This document shows positions 27,513-36,285 of a stretch of 64,000 bases of DNA, in pieces. Origin of the DNA: Stella humosa (lineage in GTDB: Bacteria; Pseudomonadota; Alphaproteobacteria; ATCC43930; Allostellaceae); contig NZ_AP019700.1 in NCBI RefSeq assembly GCF_006738645.1, positions 4,260,001 through 4,324,000 of the forward strand. The letters are read 5' to 3'. Positions within the stretch are counted from its first letter, which is position 1, and each line of letters opens with the position of its first letter. The position numbers and the translations under genes were made by a program. Under the pieces are notes generated by a model. That model saw only the letters and a list, made by a program, of their open reading frames with translations, was not told the origin of the DNA and ran no database searches.

Positions 27513-29445
27513 CCTGGCGCCTGAGCTCGTCGGCTAGCGACGCTATCTCCTCGATTGAGGCTGCCAGTTCCTCGGCACCGCTGGCCTGCTCGGTAGATGC
27601 AGTCGCGGCCTCGTGCGCGGCCGCACTGTTCTCTTCGGCGGCCGCAGCGATCTGGCGAGCCGCGCCCGCGGCCTCGGCAATCGCTGTCCGGATCGCCTCT
27701 GCGCTCTGCCGGATCGCCGCGCTGGAATCGCCCAGCAGGCCGACATCGGAAGCAAGGCCGTCAAACGAAGTGGCGAGCCCCTGGTTGGCTTCGATCTCGC
27801 TGTCGGCCACTAGCACTATCTGCTCCAGGTCGCGGCGCAGTGTGGCCATCTGGTCGAGGATTCCCCTTGCCGTCTCCTTGATATCGCTGACGTTCTTTGA
27901 AGCGTCGCGCGCCAAGTTGCGAATGTCGCCGGACACGACGGCGAAGCCCCGACCGCTGTCACCTGCACGGGCGGCTTCGATTGAACCGCTGACCGCCAGC
28001 ATGCTGGTCTGCACCACGGTCAGCGCGATCGCGTCGACGATCCGGTCGATCCGGCGGCCGATCCCCTCCAGCTCGATGACCCTGCCGAGGCTCGCCCTAG
28101 TGTCGGCGACCGCTGTTCCCGCACCCGCGACCAAGCTCTCGACTGCCAAGCGTCCGCCCGCAATCGCCGTGTTGAGCGCGGCCACCTGCTTGTTTGCAGC
28201 CGTTGCGTTCTCGGTTGCCACCGCCGCCGTCTTCTCGATCTGGGCCAGGGCGGCCGATGTCTCTTGTGTCGCCGACGCCTGTTCCTGCGAGCCGCGATTG
28301 ATCTCAGTCACCGCCGCCATGATCTGGCTGGCGGCGCTCGAAAGCTCCTGAATGGTAGCCGACAGCTGTTCGGCGGCGGCACCGATCTGCGACGTGACGC
28401 CGTCGGCGGCCGCCCCGGCGCGGAGCGTTTCACTCAGGCGTGCGAGCGACTGGGCTGCTGCCAACCCCTGCTCCAGTGATTGAGCCTGCTGTTCAACTCC
28501 GCTCCCTGCTTCGGTCGCCGCCGCGGATTGCTGAGCAGCAGCGCTCGCTACCTGCTCGGCCCCGCGCTGGGCTTCGCTCGCCGAGCGCTCGGCCTGGATA
28601 GCAGCGTCTAGGATCGACTGCGCGCCGTCCGAGATGCGTGTCATCTCCTCGGCCAGCCCGTCTAGGGTGTGGACGATGGCGCCGCCGGCGGCGGCGTCCG
28701 CCTTCGCCACATCGGCAGCCGCCTTGACGGCCGCCGCGATGGCCTTGACGTCGGCTTGGATGGCTTCGGTGAGCGCCTCCACCTCGACCGCACTTGCATC
28801 GGAACTTGCCGCCAGTGCTCCGACCTCGTCGGCAACGACCGCGAAGCCGCGACCATGCTCGCCGGCGCGGGCCGCCTCGATGGCAGCGTTGAGGGCCAGC
28901 AGAGCCGTCTGGTCCGAAATCCGGCTGACGGTCCGCGCGACCTCGCCGACATCGCGCGCCCGGCGCTCGAGCTCGTCAGTGAGCTGGATCGACCGGCTCT
29001 GGCGCTCGGCGTTCCGCTCGATGGTGCGGATTGAAGCCAAGATGCGTACCGCGGCCGTGCCCATGGCAGTCCGAACCGCCTCGGTTCGCGCGCGCGAACC
29101 TTCGGCCTCCCGCCGTGCCGCCGCGAGGTTCGCAGAAATCCCCTTGATGCCTACGTGCTGCGCCTGGGAGCTGCCGGCGGCCTCTTCTGCGCCTGCGGCG
29201 ATCTGCTCCATGGAGCGACGGAGCTCCTCGGCGGCAGAGGATGCCTCGGTCAGCCCGGCCGCCAATTCCTCGGTGGCCGCAGCAAGGCGTTCGGCGATCT
29301 TATCTTTCGGCGCAGTCGGCGCGCCCGCTACTGCGGACGACGGCGGCCGAGGCGAAGTCATTTCCGGCGAACCGGCCGCGGTCCGTGCCGGCTTCGGCAG
29401 CCGCGCCGCCTGGCCCGTGATCTTTGAAGTTTTGACCAGGGCCAT
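27505..29445 (-). CDS. soluble methyl-accepting chemotaxis protein with two signalling tips
   Basis: A 646-residue, almost wholly helical receptor without a membrane segment or recognisable sensory domain. It has two MCP hairpin tips: about 176-212 ([29 protein letters not shown]) and about 476-512 ([32 protein letters not shown]). The AARAG motifs lie 300 residues apart. The flanks are long alanine/glutamate-rich coiled coils with glutamate/glutamine pairs suitable for methylation. The N-terminal 50 residues are low complexity. It is the first gene of the che operon, with ATG at 29445. Tip 1 is canonical, and tip 2 diverges in sequence ([11 protein letters not shown] for [10 protein letters not shown]). 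It would form a cytoplasmic array with CheA and the triple CheW. Confidence 0.92.
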   Translation of the reverse strand: MALVKTSKITGQAARLPKPARTAAGSPEMTSPRPPSSAVAGAPTAPKDKIAERLAAATEELAAGLTEASSAAEELRRSMEQIAAGAEEAAGSSQAQHVGIKGISANLAAARREAEGSRARTEAVRTAMGTAAVRILASIRTIERNAERQSRSIQLTDELERRARDVGEVARTVSRISDQTALLALNAAIEAARAGEHGRGFAVVADEVGALAASSDASAVEVEALTEAIQADVKAIAAAVKAAADVAKADAAAGGAIVHTLDGLAEEMTRISDGAQSILDAAIQAERSASEAQRGAEQVASAAAQQSAAATEAGSGVEQQAQSLEQGLAAAQSLARLSETLRAGAAADGVTSQIGAAAEQLSATIQELSSAASQIMAAVTEINRGSQEQASATQETSAALAQIEKTAAVATENATAANKQVAALNTAIAGGRLAVESLVAGAGTAVADTRASLGRVIELEGIGRRIDRIVDAIALTVVQTSMLAVSGSIEAARAGDSGRGFAVVSGDIRNLARDASKNVSDIKETARGILDQMATLRRDLEQIVLVADSEIEANQGLATSFDGLASDVGLLGDSSAAIRQSAEAIRTAIAEAAGAARQIAAAAEENSAAAHEAATASTEQASGAEELAASIEEIASLADELRRQDG

Positions 29446-30362
29446 GACACTCTCGATCTGTCGGGGGGAGGCCCACGCTGCAGCAACTGCACCGCGCGGA
29501 TTTCACTATTGTCGTCGAACTTGCCAAGCTATCCAACAGATCCCTGCTCTGGACCTACCGAGACTGAGCGCGAAGGGCGCGGAATTGGCATAGGACATCG
29601 TCGATATCGGCAACCTAGCGGCACGGAAGGTGGTCGACGCGGGCGCGGTCGGGCTGCACTGGTATCCAGCGGTTGCACTGTGTGGCGCCCCTGGAATTAG
29701 TGGCTCACGAAGGCACAGGGAGTCGGCGCCGTGCCGCCGTGCGCGCCATTGAGTGTCCTGTCGACAGGCACGGCCCTGAAGCCGCCGCACTTGAAGAGGG
29801 ATGCTGCATCCCTATCCCGCGGGCGTTCGAGATCAACCGGCCGGACTACAGCGAGGCCGGTCGTGCCTACCCTAGGTAGGCCCATGTCAGACTGGCCCAG
29901 ATGAACACCCCGAATATGCCGATGGCGAAGATAACGAGGAGCGCGCAGCGGATCGAAGGTACCTTCCCGCATAGCCAATTGAGCATGATCTGTGCGCCGT
30001 CGTCAGAGCATAGCCAAGCGATAGCCGGCGCGAGGTGGGTCCGAACCTCGCGCCGTCTCGCATGGCACGAAAGGATCATAGCCGTCGAGATCGACGCGAA
30101 GTGTGAGTTGAAGCACCCCGCGTCGCCCGGTGCCCTCCGGCGCTCAAGGGTATGGGAGCCGGCGGGTCCGTTCATTCAACTGGTCTGGACGATGGTTGTT
30201 CCGGTCAATCGCCTCGGTCGGACACCTCGGATCTCGGACAGCCGCACTGAGATTCCGGCTGGTGGAAACCTGATCGACCTATCGGCAATTCGGCGGTCTC
30301 ACGTTGACGTTCGTTCGCTTGACGGCGGCCGGGTGTGCCGGCCGATCAGTCTGACCGTCTAA
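29446..30362. other. 917-bp gap upstream of the che operon
   Basis: No convincing protein gene is visible apart from one possible 39-residue membrane peptide (29867-29986). The che promoter should lie in the first 100 bp upstream of 29445, but I see no clear promoter elements. The right end borders the IS630 element. Confidence 0.5.
29867..29986 (-). CDS. possible small membrane peptide, 39 residues
   Basis: A minus-strand frame with ATG at 29986 gives MLNWLCGKVPSIRC followed by an uninterrupted hydrophobic span (ALLVIFAIGIFGVFIWASLTW). That looks like one membrane helix with a positively charged entry. It has no clear ribosome-binding site or neighbours to support it, and longer in-frame starts exist. 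Confidence 0.3.
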   Translation of the reverse strand: MLNWLCGKVPSIRCALLVIFAIGIFGVFIWASLTWAYLG

Positions 30363-31534
30363 TACCAAGTCCGGCTGTTCATGACCGATGTGCCCACGCC
30401 CGGAGACCGATGGACATGATCTTCCATGGCTGGTCGACGAGCTTGTTCCAGGCGTGGGCGCAGTGGTCGAGGATGTCGTCGTGGGATCGGAAGACGCGGT
30501 TCGAGAGCCAGTTGTCGCGCATGAACTGCCAGACGTTCTCGACCGGGTTCAGCTCCGGCGACTTGGCTGGCAGCGGCACGATCGTAATGTTGGCCGGGAC
30601 GACAAGCCGCTCGGAGAGGTGCCATCCAGCCTGGTCCATCAAGAGCAGGGCATGGGCGCCGGGAGCGACGGTGCGGCTGATCTCGGCCAGATGGAGTTGC
30701 ATGGACGGCACGTTGCAGCGCGGCAGGACGAGGGCCGCGCCCTTGCCCGCGGCCGGACAGATCGCGCCGAAGATGTAGGCCGACTTGGTGCGCTGGTCGT
30801 GCGGCGCGCTCGGCCGGGTGCCGCGCCGGGCCCAGCGCCGGGTGATGCCGTTCTTCTGGCCTACACGGGCTTCGTCCTGGAACCAGACCTCTATCCCGCC
30901 TGGGGCTTCGGCGGCTTTCGCGCGCGCGAGGCGCGCCAGGAGCGCGGGGAACTTTTTTTGAACGTCTCCCCGGCTTGCGGGTCCTGGGCATGGTGGCGCG
31001 GCCGAGCCGACAGCTTGCGGTAGCCCATCGCCCGCAGCCGCTCGCTCATCGTCTGCTTCGACAGGCTGACCCCGAAAGTCTCGTGGATCCATTGCGCGAG
31101 GTCGATCAGCCGCCAGCGGACGACGCCGTGCACGGCCGGGATCGGGCCAGCCTCGACCAACCTGGTCACCTCCGCCCATTGCTCGGCCGACAGCTTCGAA
31201 GAGGGGCCGCCAGCCTTGCGGTCGATCAGGCCATCCGGACCGTCGGCGTTGAACGCCAGCACCCAGTCCCGCACCGTCTGCAAGCCGACACCGCCCAGCT
31301 TGGCTGCATCGCTCCGGCTACCGCCGTCATAGATCGCCGACAGCGCCAATAGCCGCCGGGCCTGGCCGGCGTCCTTCGAACGCTTTGCCAATCCCCGAAG
31401 CGCCGCTCCGTCATAGTCTCCGCGCAGCCCGATCGGTGCAGCCATGGCGAACTCCATACCGTTCGCCATCCTTGAATCAGAACTCCGACCCCAGCGGAAT
31501 CCCCTTCGTGAGTCACCTCACGCCGGACTTGGTA
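30363..31534 (-). mobile_element. complete IS630-family element, copy A
   Basis: A 1172-bp element with inverted ends TACCAAGTCCGGC (30363-30375) and GCCGGACTTGGTA (31522-31534), and TA at both edges, the duplicated target of IS630. It holds a two-frame transposase on the minus strand. Relatives or remnants of the same element occur at 16510, 56099 and 59583. Confidence 0.92.
30379..31469 (-). CDS. IS630-family transposase (two frames joined by a programmed frameshift)
   Basis: The N-terminal frame (30891-31469, about 190 residues) carries helix-turn-helix DNA-binding motifs (DGGSRSDAAKLGGVGLQTVRDW and ETFGVSLSKQTMSERLRAMG). The C-terminal frame (from about 30960 down to 30379) holds the DDE domain, with EVWFQDEARVGQ, LLLMDQAGWH and SPELNPVENVW. 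They meet at a run of seven T on the plus strand (30953-30959), seven A on the coding strand. That is a slippery site for frameshifting to make the full protein of about 360 residues. No other stop or gap is seen, so this copy can plausibly still move. The closely similar fragment at 16510-16893 shows the same slippery run. Confidence 0.9.
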
Positions 31535-31640
31535 TAAGGCTCGCCAGCGATCCGCCTAGATGAGGAGACGGCAGTATCCGCTTGCGTAGGGCAATAGCGC
31601 ATAACGCCCGATTGTTGAGCACACGGCATGATCGTGCCCC

Positions 31641-32198
31641 GTGGGCGGAGAACAATCAGGACTCGCCGCGCAGCTGCTTTGGCGGCCGGCGTTGCGTCAT
31701 CGCGGAGGCTTTGCCTACCTGACCGTCAGGAGTTGGCGCGCTTCGACCCGAATTGAAGACCTTGCCGATTTCCGACGGGAGAAGAGGCTGAAGCGGCCCG
31801 AACTGATCGGCTTGGCCGCGGATGAGGTGGCCGGTGAACTGGCGGCTCTTCTGCAGCCACGCCCGCCCTGGATTGTGACGGCTGTTGCTCCTGGGCATTC
31901 CCGGGAGCGGCTGTCCTGGGCGGTGCTACTGGCGATTGCTGTTGCAGAGCGTCTGAAGCTGCCGTTCGTCGAGCTGTTCCACACCCGCCCGGTCAACGGG
32001 TCGAGCCATCCGCGCCAAAACCTCGCCCTGCCACCATTGGAATGGGCGGCCACACCCGCCAATCCTGCCATCGTCGTCGACGACGTGGCGACAAGTGGAT
32101 GGCACATGGCCGAGGCGCTCGGTGCGCTACGTGACTGTGGGATACCGGCAATCGGGGCGGCATGGATCGCAGGCATAGTCCGCGGACGGCCGGAGTGA
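31641..32198 (+). CDS. phosphoribosyltransferase-like protein
   Basis: A 185-residue protein with a type I phosphoribosyltransferase signature near the end: PAIVVDDVATSGWHMAEAL, the PRPP-binding loop of acidic pair followed by T-S-G. Upstream lie a hydrophobic beta-strand (WIVTAVAPGHSRERLSW) and a middle segment (LPFVELFHTRPVN) with the family's alternating fold. ComF-type and other PRTase domains look like this, and the base specificity cannot be read. GTG at 31641 is the start; there is no in-frame ATG nearby. It stands alone, just outside the IS630 element. Confidence 0.7.
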   Translation: MGGEQSGLAAQLLWRPALRHRGGFAYLTVRSWRASTRIEDLADFRREKRLKRPELIGLAADEVAGELAALLQPRPPWIVTAVAPGHSRERLSWAVLLAIAVAERLKLPFVELFHTRPVNGSSHPRQNLALPPLEWAATPANPAIVVDDVATSGWHMAEALGALRDCGIPAIGAAWIAGIVRGRPE

Positions 32199-32266
32199 TT
32201 TTACCACCCACGACACCGGGCGCCTCAGCCCCAACGCTTACGGAATGCCAGGCAGAGTGATGGCAA

Positions 32267-32704
32267 TTAAAGGGTGACACCAAATTCGCAGACTGGTGGC
32301 GCCATGGCCTTGTTTAAGGACGCACCGCCTCCGCCGAACCCGACCCCATTGCACCCTGAATAGGTGCCAATCGAGCAACTGACTACGTTGCTCACAGCTG
32401 TCGTAGAGAAGGTCACCCGAACCTTCGCATCGCAGTATTTTCCATTCGGATCGGTAATTTCCACCCTGATCTCGCCATCCGGGGGCGTGAGGCCCTCTGT
32501 CAGCGGATAGGTGTAAGCCACGGGAGTTTGCCTTCGCGCGAACATCGATCCCGTCTGCGACCCAAACGTGCTTGATATGGCGAAATTCGCCGTCCAATCG
32601 GTGTTGTTCACGAGAAGGAAGGCAATGCTGTAGTTGACTGCTCCAGCTGGAGTTACCGCCAGCATCGTCACCGCAATGGCAGCCGAACCCAAACGCCAAG
32701 ACAT
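32267..32704 (-). CDS. secreted protein of unknown function
   Basis: A 145-residue protein with a clear Sec signal peptide: MSWRLGSAAIAVTMLAVTPAGAVNY, a basic start, hydrophobic core and an AxA-like cleavage site around residues 20-22. The mature part is beta-rich (SIAFLLVNNTDWTANFAIS, GEIRVEITDPNGKYCDAKVRV) and has four cysteines (CDAKV, CSIG, CNG, CEFG), likely disulphide-bonded. No domain is recognised. It is convergent with the phosphoribosyltransferase gene and 68 bp away. Confidence 0.7.
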   Translation of the reverse strand: MSWRLGSAAIAVTMLAVTPAGAVNYSIAFLLVNNTDWTANFAISSTFGSQTGSMFARRQTPVAYTYPLTEGLTPPDGEIRVEITDPNGKYCDAKVRVTFSTTAVSNVVSCSIGTYSGCNGVGFGGGGASLNKAMAPPVCEFGVTL

Positions 32705-32936
32705 CCGCCGGCTCCCTCGTTGTTCTATTCAGCTCAACGATAGACCCAGTTGAAGCAGGAGCATAGGGTAAGGATCCGTCCCCTGCTTGCCTGTCTTCAC
32801 CCCACGCGCGGAGAGCTTCGATGACCCTGGCCAGCCCTGTCGGCAGGCACCCGGTGCAACCGTTCGGATGGGGTTCCTGACGCTGGCCCGGATCTGATCC
32901 GTGCCCATTCCCGCCCCCGATCACGTAGTCAGCGAC

Positions 32937-32978
32937 GTGCCGGACCTTCGGATCGTCCCTCAGCAACTTTGGGAAGCG
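32937..32978 (+). pseudogene. serine recombinase fragment, left of the IS3 insertion
   Basis: The 14 codons VPDLRIVPQQLWEA directly continue, across the IS3 element and its AGCG target duplication, into VHARRAQQKR at 34255. They belong to the region before the zinc ribbon of a large serine recombinase. Further upstream the recombinase sequence is lost. Confidence 0.7.
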
Positions 32979-33042
32979 TGACGTGACCCCCTGAAACTCC
33001 TCCAGAAATAATTAGAGTCCGCCCCAAGGAAGGGACGGACGA

Positions 33043-33309
33043 ATGAAACGATCAAGGTTCACGGAAGAGCAGATCATCGCGATCCTGCGCGAGCAGGAGG
33101 CGGGCGTGCCGGTGGCAGACCTTTGCCGCAAGCACGGTCTGAGCTCGCCGACGTTCTACAAGTGGAAGGCCAAGTACGGCGGCCTGGACGTGTCGGAGGC
33201 CCGGCGTCTAAAGGCGCTGGAGGACGAGAACGCCAAGCTCAAACGGATGCTGGCGGACGCGATGCTCGACAACGTCGCGCTGAAAGATCTGCTTGGAAAA
33301 AAATGGTGA
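33043..33309 (+). CDS. IS3-family OrfA, DNA-binding subunit
   Basis: An 88-residue protein nearly the same in layout as the copy at 16179-16445: [21 protein letters not shown], a helix-turn-helix with [21 protein letters not shown], and a leucine-rich tail. It ends LLGKKW across a run of seven A (33297-33303), then TGG TGA. That run is the slippery site for making the OrfAB fusion. Confidence 0.93.
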   Translation: MKRSRFTEEQIIAILREQEAGVPVADLCRKHGLSSPTFYKWKAKYGGLDVSEARRLKALEDENAKLKRMLADAMLDNVALKDLLGKKW

Positions 33310-34232
33310 CGCCCGCTGCCCATCGGGAGGCCGCGGTGTACCTGCAGTCGACCTACGAGATGAGCCAGCGGCGGGCGTGCCGGGTGATCAGCACCGACCG
33401 CACCAGCGTGCGCTACCAGGCCACGCGGCCTGACGACGCCCATCTGCGCGAGCGCCTGAGGGCCCTGGCCCAGGAACGACGGCGCTTCGGCTACCGCCGG
33501 CTGCATGTGCTGCTGCGGCGCGAGGGCCATGCGGTGAACAAGAAGCGCGTCCAGCGGATCTACCGCGAGGAACGGCTGACGGTGCGCCGGCGCGGCGGAC
33601 GCAAGCGAGCCGTGGGCACAAGGCGGCCGATCGAGACGCCACTGGCGGCCAACCAGCGCTGGAGCCTGGACTTCGTGTCCGACCAGATGACGGACGGGCG
33701 GCGCTTCCGCATCCTGACCGTGATCGACAACTGCACCCGTGAGTGCCTGGGCCTGGTGCCCGACACCTCGCTGTCGGGACGACGGGTGGCTCGCGAGCTC
33801 GACGTCATCATCGGCCAGCGCGGGCGTCCGGACATGATCGTCAGCGACAACGGCACCGAATACACCTCCAACGCCATCCTCGGCTGGGCCGACGAGACCG
33901 GCGTCGGCTGGCATTACATCGCGCCGGGCAAGCCTCAGCAGAACGGCCACAACGAGAGCTTCAACGGCCGCCTGCGGGACGAGCTGCTGAACGAGACGCT
34001 CTTCCGCTCGCTGCCGCATGCGCGGGCCGTGCTGGAAACCTGGCGGCGCGACTACAACGAGCAGCGGCCACACTCCAAGCTCGGCTGGATGACGCCCAGG
34101 GACTACGCCCGCGCCATCTGCGGACCGACCGGCGACCGCGCTGCGCAGCCTGGGGGCTCCGCGCGGACGCCTCTTGCCACCCACCTAAACCCAGGCTCAG
34201 ATCAACCCAGGACTCTCGTTATGGCTGGATGA
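33303..34232 (+). CDS. IS3-family transposase, OrfB
   Basis: A 309-residue rve-type integrase with all three acidic residues in [17 protein letters not shown] and GHNESFNG. The start ATG at 33303 lies within the orfA end, overlapping it by 7 bp. It has the same HTH_21-like region ([20 protein letters not shown]) as the first copy. The frame is complete. It should act as the frameshifted OrfAB fusion in the cell. Confidence 0.93.
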   Translation: MVTPAAHREAAVYLQSTYEMSQRRACRVISTDRTSVRYQATRPDDAHLRERLRALAQERRRFGYRRLHVLLRREGHAVNKKRVQRIYREERLTVRRRGGRKRAVGTRRPIETPLAANQRWSLDFVSDQMTDGRRFRILTVIDNCTRECLGLVPDTSLSGRRVARELDVIIGQRGRPDMIVSDNGTEYTSNAILGWADETGVGWHYIAPGKPQQNGHNESFNGRLRDELLNETLFRSLPHARAVLETWRRDYNEQRPHSKLGWMTPRDYARAICGPTGDRAAQPGGSARTPLATHLNPGSDQPRTLVMAG

Positions 34233-34250
34233 GAAACGGGGGTCACGTCA

Positions 34251-34770
34251 AGCGGTGCACGCGCGCCGCGCCCAACAGAAGCGCGCCACCCGACCCGACG
34301 CCGGCGAACGCCCCTTCTGGGCCCAGCGTAGGCCAAGGCATCTTTTCTCCGGCGAGATGCGCTGCGGAGCGCGTGAAGGTGCCTATACCAAGGTGGGCGC
34401 GAACCTGTTCAGCTGTGCCAGCGCGCGGAACAACGGCACCTGCGACGATCGGCTGAACATCCGCCCGAAGTTCTGGAAGTCGCCGTCGTCGACGGCTTCC
34501 GCAACCACCTCCTCGACCCGGACTTGTTCAAGGTGTTCGCGGCCGAGTTCCATGCCGAGGTGAACCGCCTGCGCATGGATGAAGGCGCAGATAGGGCGGC
34601 GGCCGACGCCGAGTTGCAGCGGATCGAGCAGAAGTTGAAGCGCATCGTGACCGCGATCGCCGACCGCGCATCCGGGCGCATCTTCCAGGCCAGATCACCG
34701 AACTGGAGCCCGGCAGGACGAGTTCAACCGCCTGCTGGCAGCCCCTGCTCACATGTCCGAGCCAGCTACA
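34251..34770 (+). pseudogene. serine recombinase C-terminal remnant with frameshifts
   Basis: From 34255 the frame reads VHARRAQQKRATRPD, then a zinc-ribbon start (HLFSGEMRCGA) and GAYTKVGANLFSCASARNNGTC, typical of the large serine recombinase zinc domain. The first cysteine pair is broken, reading CGAR where CGAC or CGVC is normal. Further on the same protein continues in other frames (LLDPDLFKVFAAEFHAEV, ELQRIEQKLKRIVTAIAD). At least two frameshifts and the IS3 insertion kill it. It is a different lineage from the intact recombinase at 61311-62981. Confidence 0.8.
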
Positions 34771-34909
34771 TAAGCCCCAAATCCGACACGGCGATACTTA
34801 GCATGCGAGGCGTATTTGCGACTTGGCCACAGGCGGCGGTGAACGGTAGGCGCTTCTCGGCCAGTTGCGGACGTTGACAACTCGCCCGTCTCCCATTCAC
34901 TTCCGTTGG

Positions 34910-35326
34910 ATGATCAGCGTCCAAAAAGCCTGCCCTATCGTCAGCAGAACTACCGAGCATGGGCTCGAAGTTCTCGCCTTTCGGCATCCGTCGGCGGGAT
35001 GCCAGTTTGTGAAAGGCACCATTGAGAAAGGGGAACTGCCCCGGGATGCGGCTAGCCGTGAACTTTTTGAAGAAAGTGGTTTGATATGTCCGGTGGAGAT
35101 GGCTGCCTTGGGCACGACGGATATAGGGCCGGAACGGATAATATGGCACTTCTTCACTTGGGGCTCGACAGGGCTCCTGGACTGCTGGGAACATGCCACG
35201 GACGACGATGGTGGCCACACGTTCGCATTCTTCTGGCATCCAATCAGTGTGCCGCTTGATGGAGATTGGCACCCGATCTTCAAGGAAGCCTTCCAGTTCG
35301 TCTGTAGTCATCTAGCTGCTCGATGA
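34910..35326 (+). CDS. Nudix hydrolase (first of two)
   Basis: A 138-residue Nudix protein. The Nudix box reads KGTIEKGELPRDAASRELFEESGL, i.e. G-x5-E-x7-RE-x2-EE-x-G with metal-binding glutamates in place. Such enzymes hydrolyse nucleoside diphosphates linked to another group; the substrate cannot be told. The ATG at 34910 is chosen over an upstream frame start that has no family match. A second Nudix gene follows 78 bp later in the same direction. Confidence 0.88.
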   Translation: MISVQKACPIVSRTTEHGLEVLAFRHPSAGCQFVKGTIEKGELPRDAASRELFEESGLICPVEMAALGTTDIGPERIIWHFFTWGSTGLLDCWEHATDDDGGHTFAFFWHPISVPLDGDWHPIFKEAFQFVCSHLAAR

Positions 35327-35404
35327 TCGCCATTGGCGGATCAGTGCCATTGCGGCATTCGGTGATCTGTTGCGAAGAGCTTGCTATTGCGCTAGCTCAA
35401 CAGG

Positions 35405-35857
35405 ATGACAGCCGTCCCCAAATCCAGTGTTATCCGCATTAAAGCCTTGGGCCTCCATTGGCGCGGCCCCCGGCTCCTGGGATTTGAGGTTTACGACCAT
35501 GAAGGTCGTCTCAAGGGCGTGCGGCCGCTAGGCGGTAGCATTGCGTTTGGCGAATCCGCAAAAGATGCCGTCATCAGAGAATTCAAAGAAGAGATTGACG
35601 TGGAAGTTTCCGTTCTCGCAGGTCCCACGGTCCTGGAGAACGTCTTCGTCCACGAGGGCCAACGCTGTCACGAAATCCTATTCATTTTCGACTTGGCATT
35701 TCCTCCAGGAGCTTTCGAGGCACAGGAACGCATTCAATTCCAAGAAGATGACGGTACCTCAATGGTGGCAGCTTGGTATGATCCGCGAGAATTAGACATT
35801 GACGGAAGCCCGGAGCTTTACCCGAAGGGCCTCAAAACTCGTCTACTTGGTCGATGA
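35405..35857 (+). CDS. Nudix hydrolase (second of two)
   Basis: A 150-residue Nudix protein with the box GGSIAFGESAKDAVIREFKEEIDVEV, again with the RE-x2-EE glutamates. The C-terminal part has aromatic residues typical of substrate pockets (WYDPREL). It lies 78 bp after a different Nudix gene on the same strand. The two share little beyond the box, so this is a pair of different Nudix enzymes, not a duplication. Confidence 0.88.
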   Translation: MTAVPKSSVIRIKALGLHWRGPRLLGFEVYDHEGRLKGVRPLGGSIAFGESAKDAVIREFKEEIDVEVSVLAGPTVLENVFVHEGQRCHEILFIFDLAFPPGAFEAQERIQFQEDDGTSMVAAWYDPRELDIDGSPELYPKGLKTRLLGR

Positions 35858-36285
35858 CCGGTGTTGGCGCTGAGCCGACGTTCAAATGAAAATCCTGCGG
35901 CAGCTTTTCACTCCAGTTTTGCGGCCCCTTTCATCGATGGCGGCATGACAGCGCATTCCGGCCGTTTTCCCCGAGCGAATAGGAGCGGCGGCGACCCTAA
36001 GCGACTGGCTGAACACGCTCTGAAATAATGCGGAGGAACGCGGGCACAAACCCCGGACTTCAGCCAATCTGATGGCATTCCTTCGCATTGTGGTTTGCTG
36101 TGGATAACGCCGGTTATGTCGACCTCACCATAACTCCAGCCACGATCCGATTTAGGCGGCGTGGTCGTCCCGTACCTCGGGCATCAAGGCCAGGTCGGCC
36201 GACAGGAAGGCCGCGCCAAGCTCGCAACAAGCTCCTCCATCGCATAGCCTTCCTCCCCGAAGCGCTTGCGCCCGAAGCTGCGGTC
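35858..36285. other. gap between Nudix genes and IS630 copy B
   Basis: No intact gene is seen in these 428 bp. The right third holds a minus-strand ArdC-type remnant (listed separately). The rest holds nothing I can identify. Confidence 0.5.
36150..36285 (-). pseudogene. ArdC-like antirestriction protein fragment, frameshifted
   Basis: The minus strand reads RSFGRKRFGEEGYAMEELVA and then, one frame over, ELGAAFLSADLALMPEVRDDHAA. Together they match the C-terminal region of ArdC/DUF1738 single-stranded DNA-binding antirestriction proteins, where EELVAELGAAFL is a hallmark. A single frameshift breaks it, and the IS630 element cuts off its upstream part. It points to former plasmid or ICE DNA. 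Confidence 0.7.

Larger units (their letters stand above)
32979..34250 (+). mobile_element. complete IS3-family element (IS407-like), copy 2
   Basis: A 1272-bp element bounded by TGACGTGACCCCC at 32979 and its complement ending at 34250, flanked by a 4-bp direct repeat AGCG (32975-32978 and 34251-34254). The duplication shows a simple insertion by transposition. The target was a serine recombinase gene. The element is related to but distinct from the copy at 15235-16509. Confidence 0.93.

Noticed and set aside
29506..29879. short frames just upstream of the che operon
   Set aside because: No ribosome site, composition or neighbour supports them.
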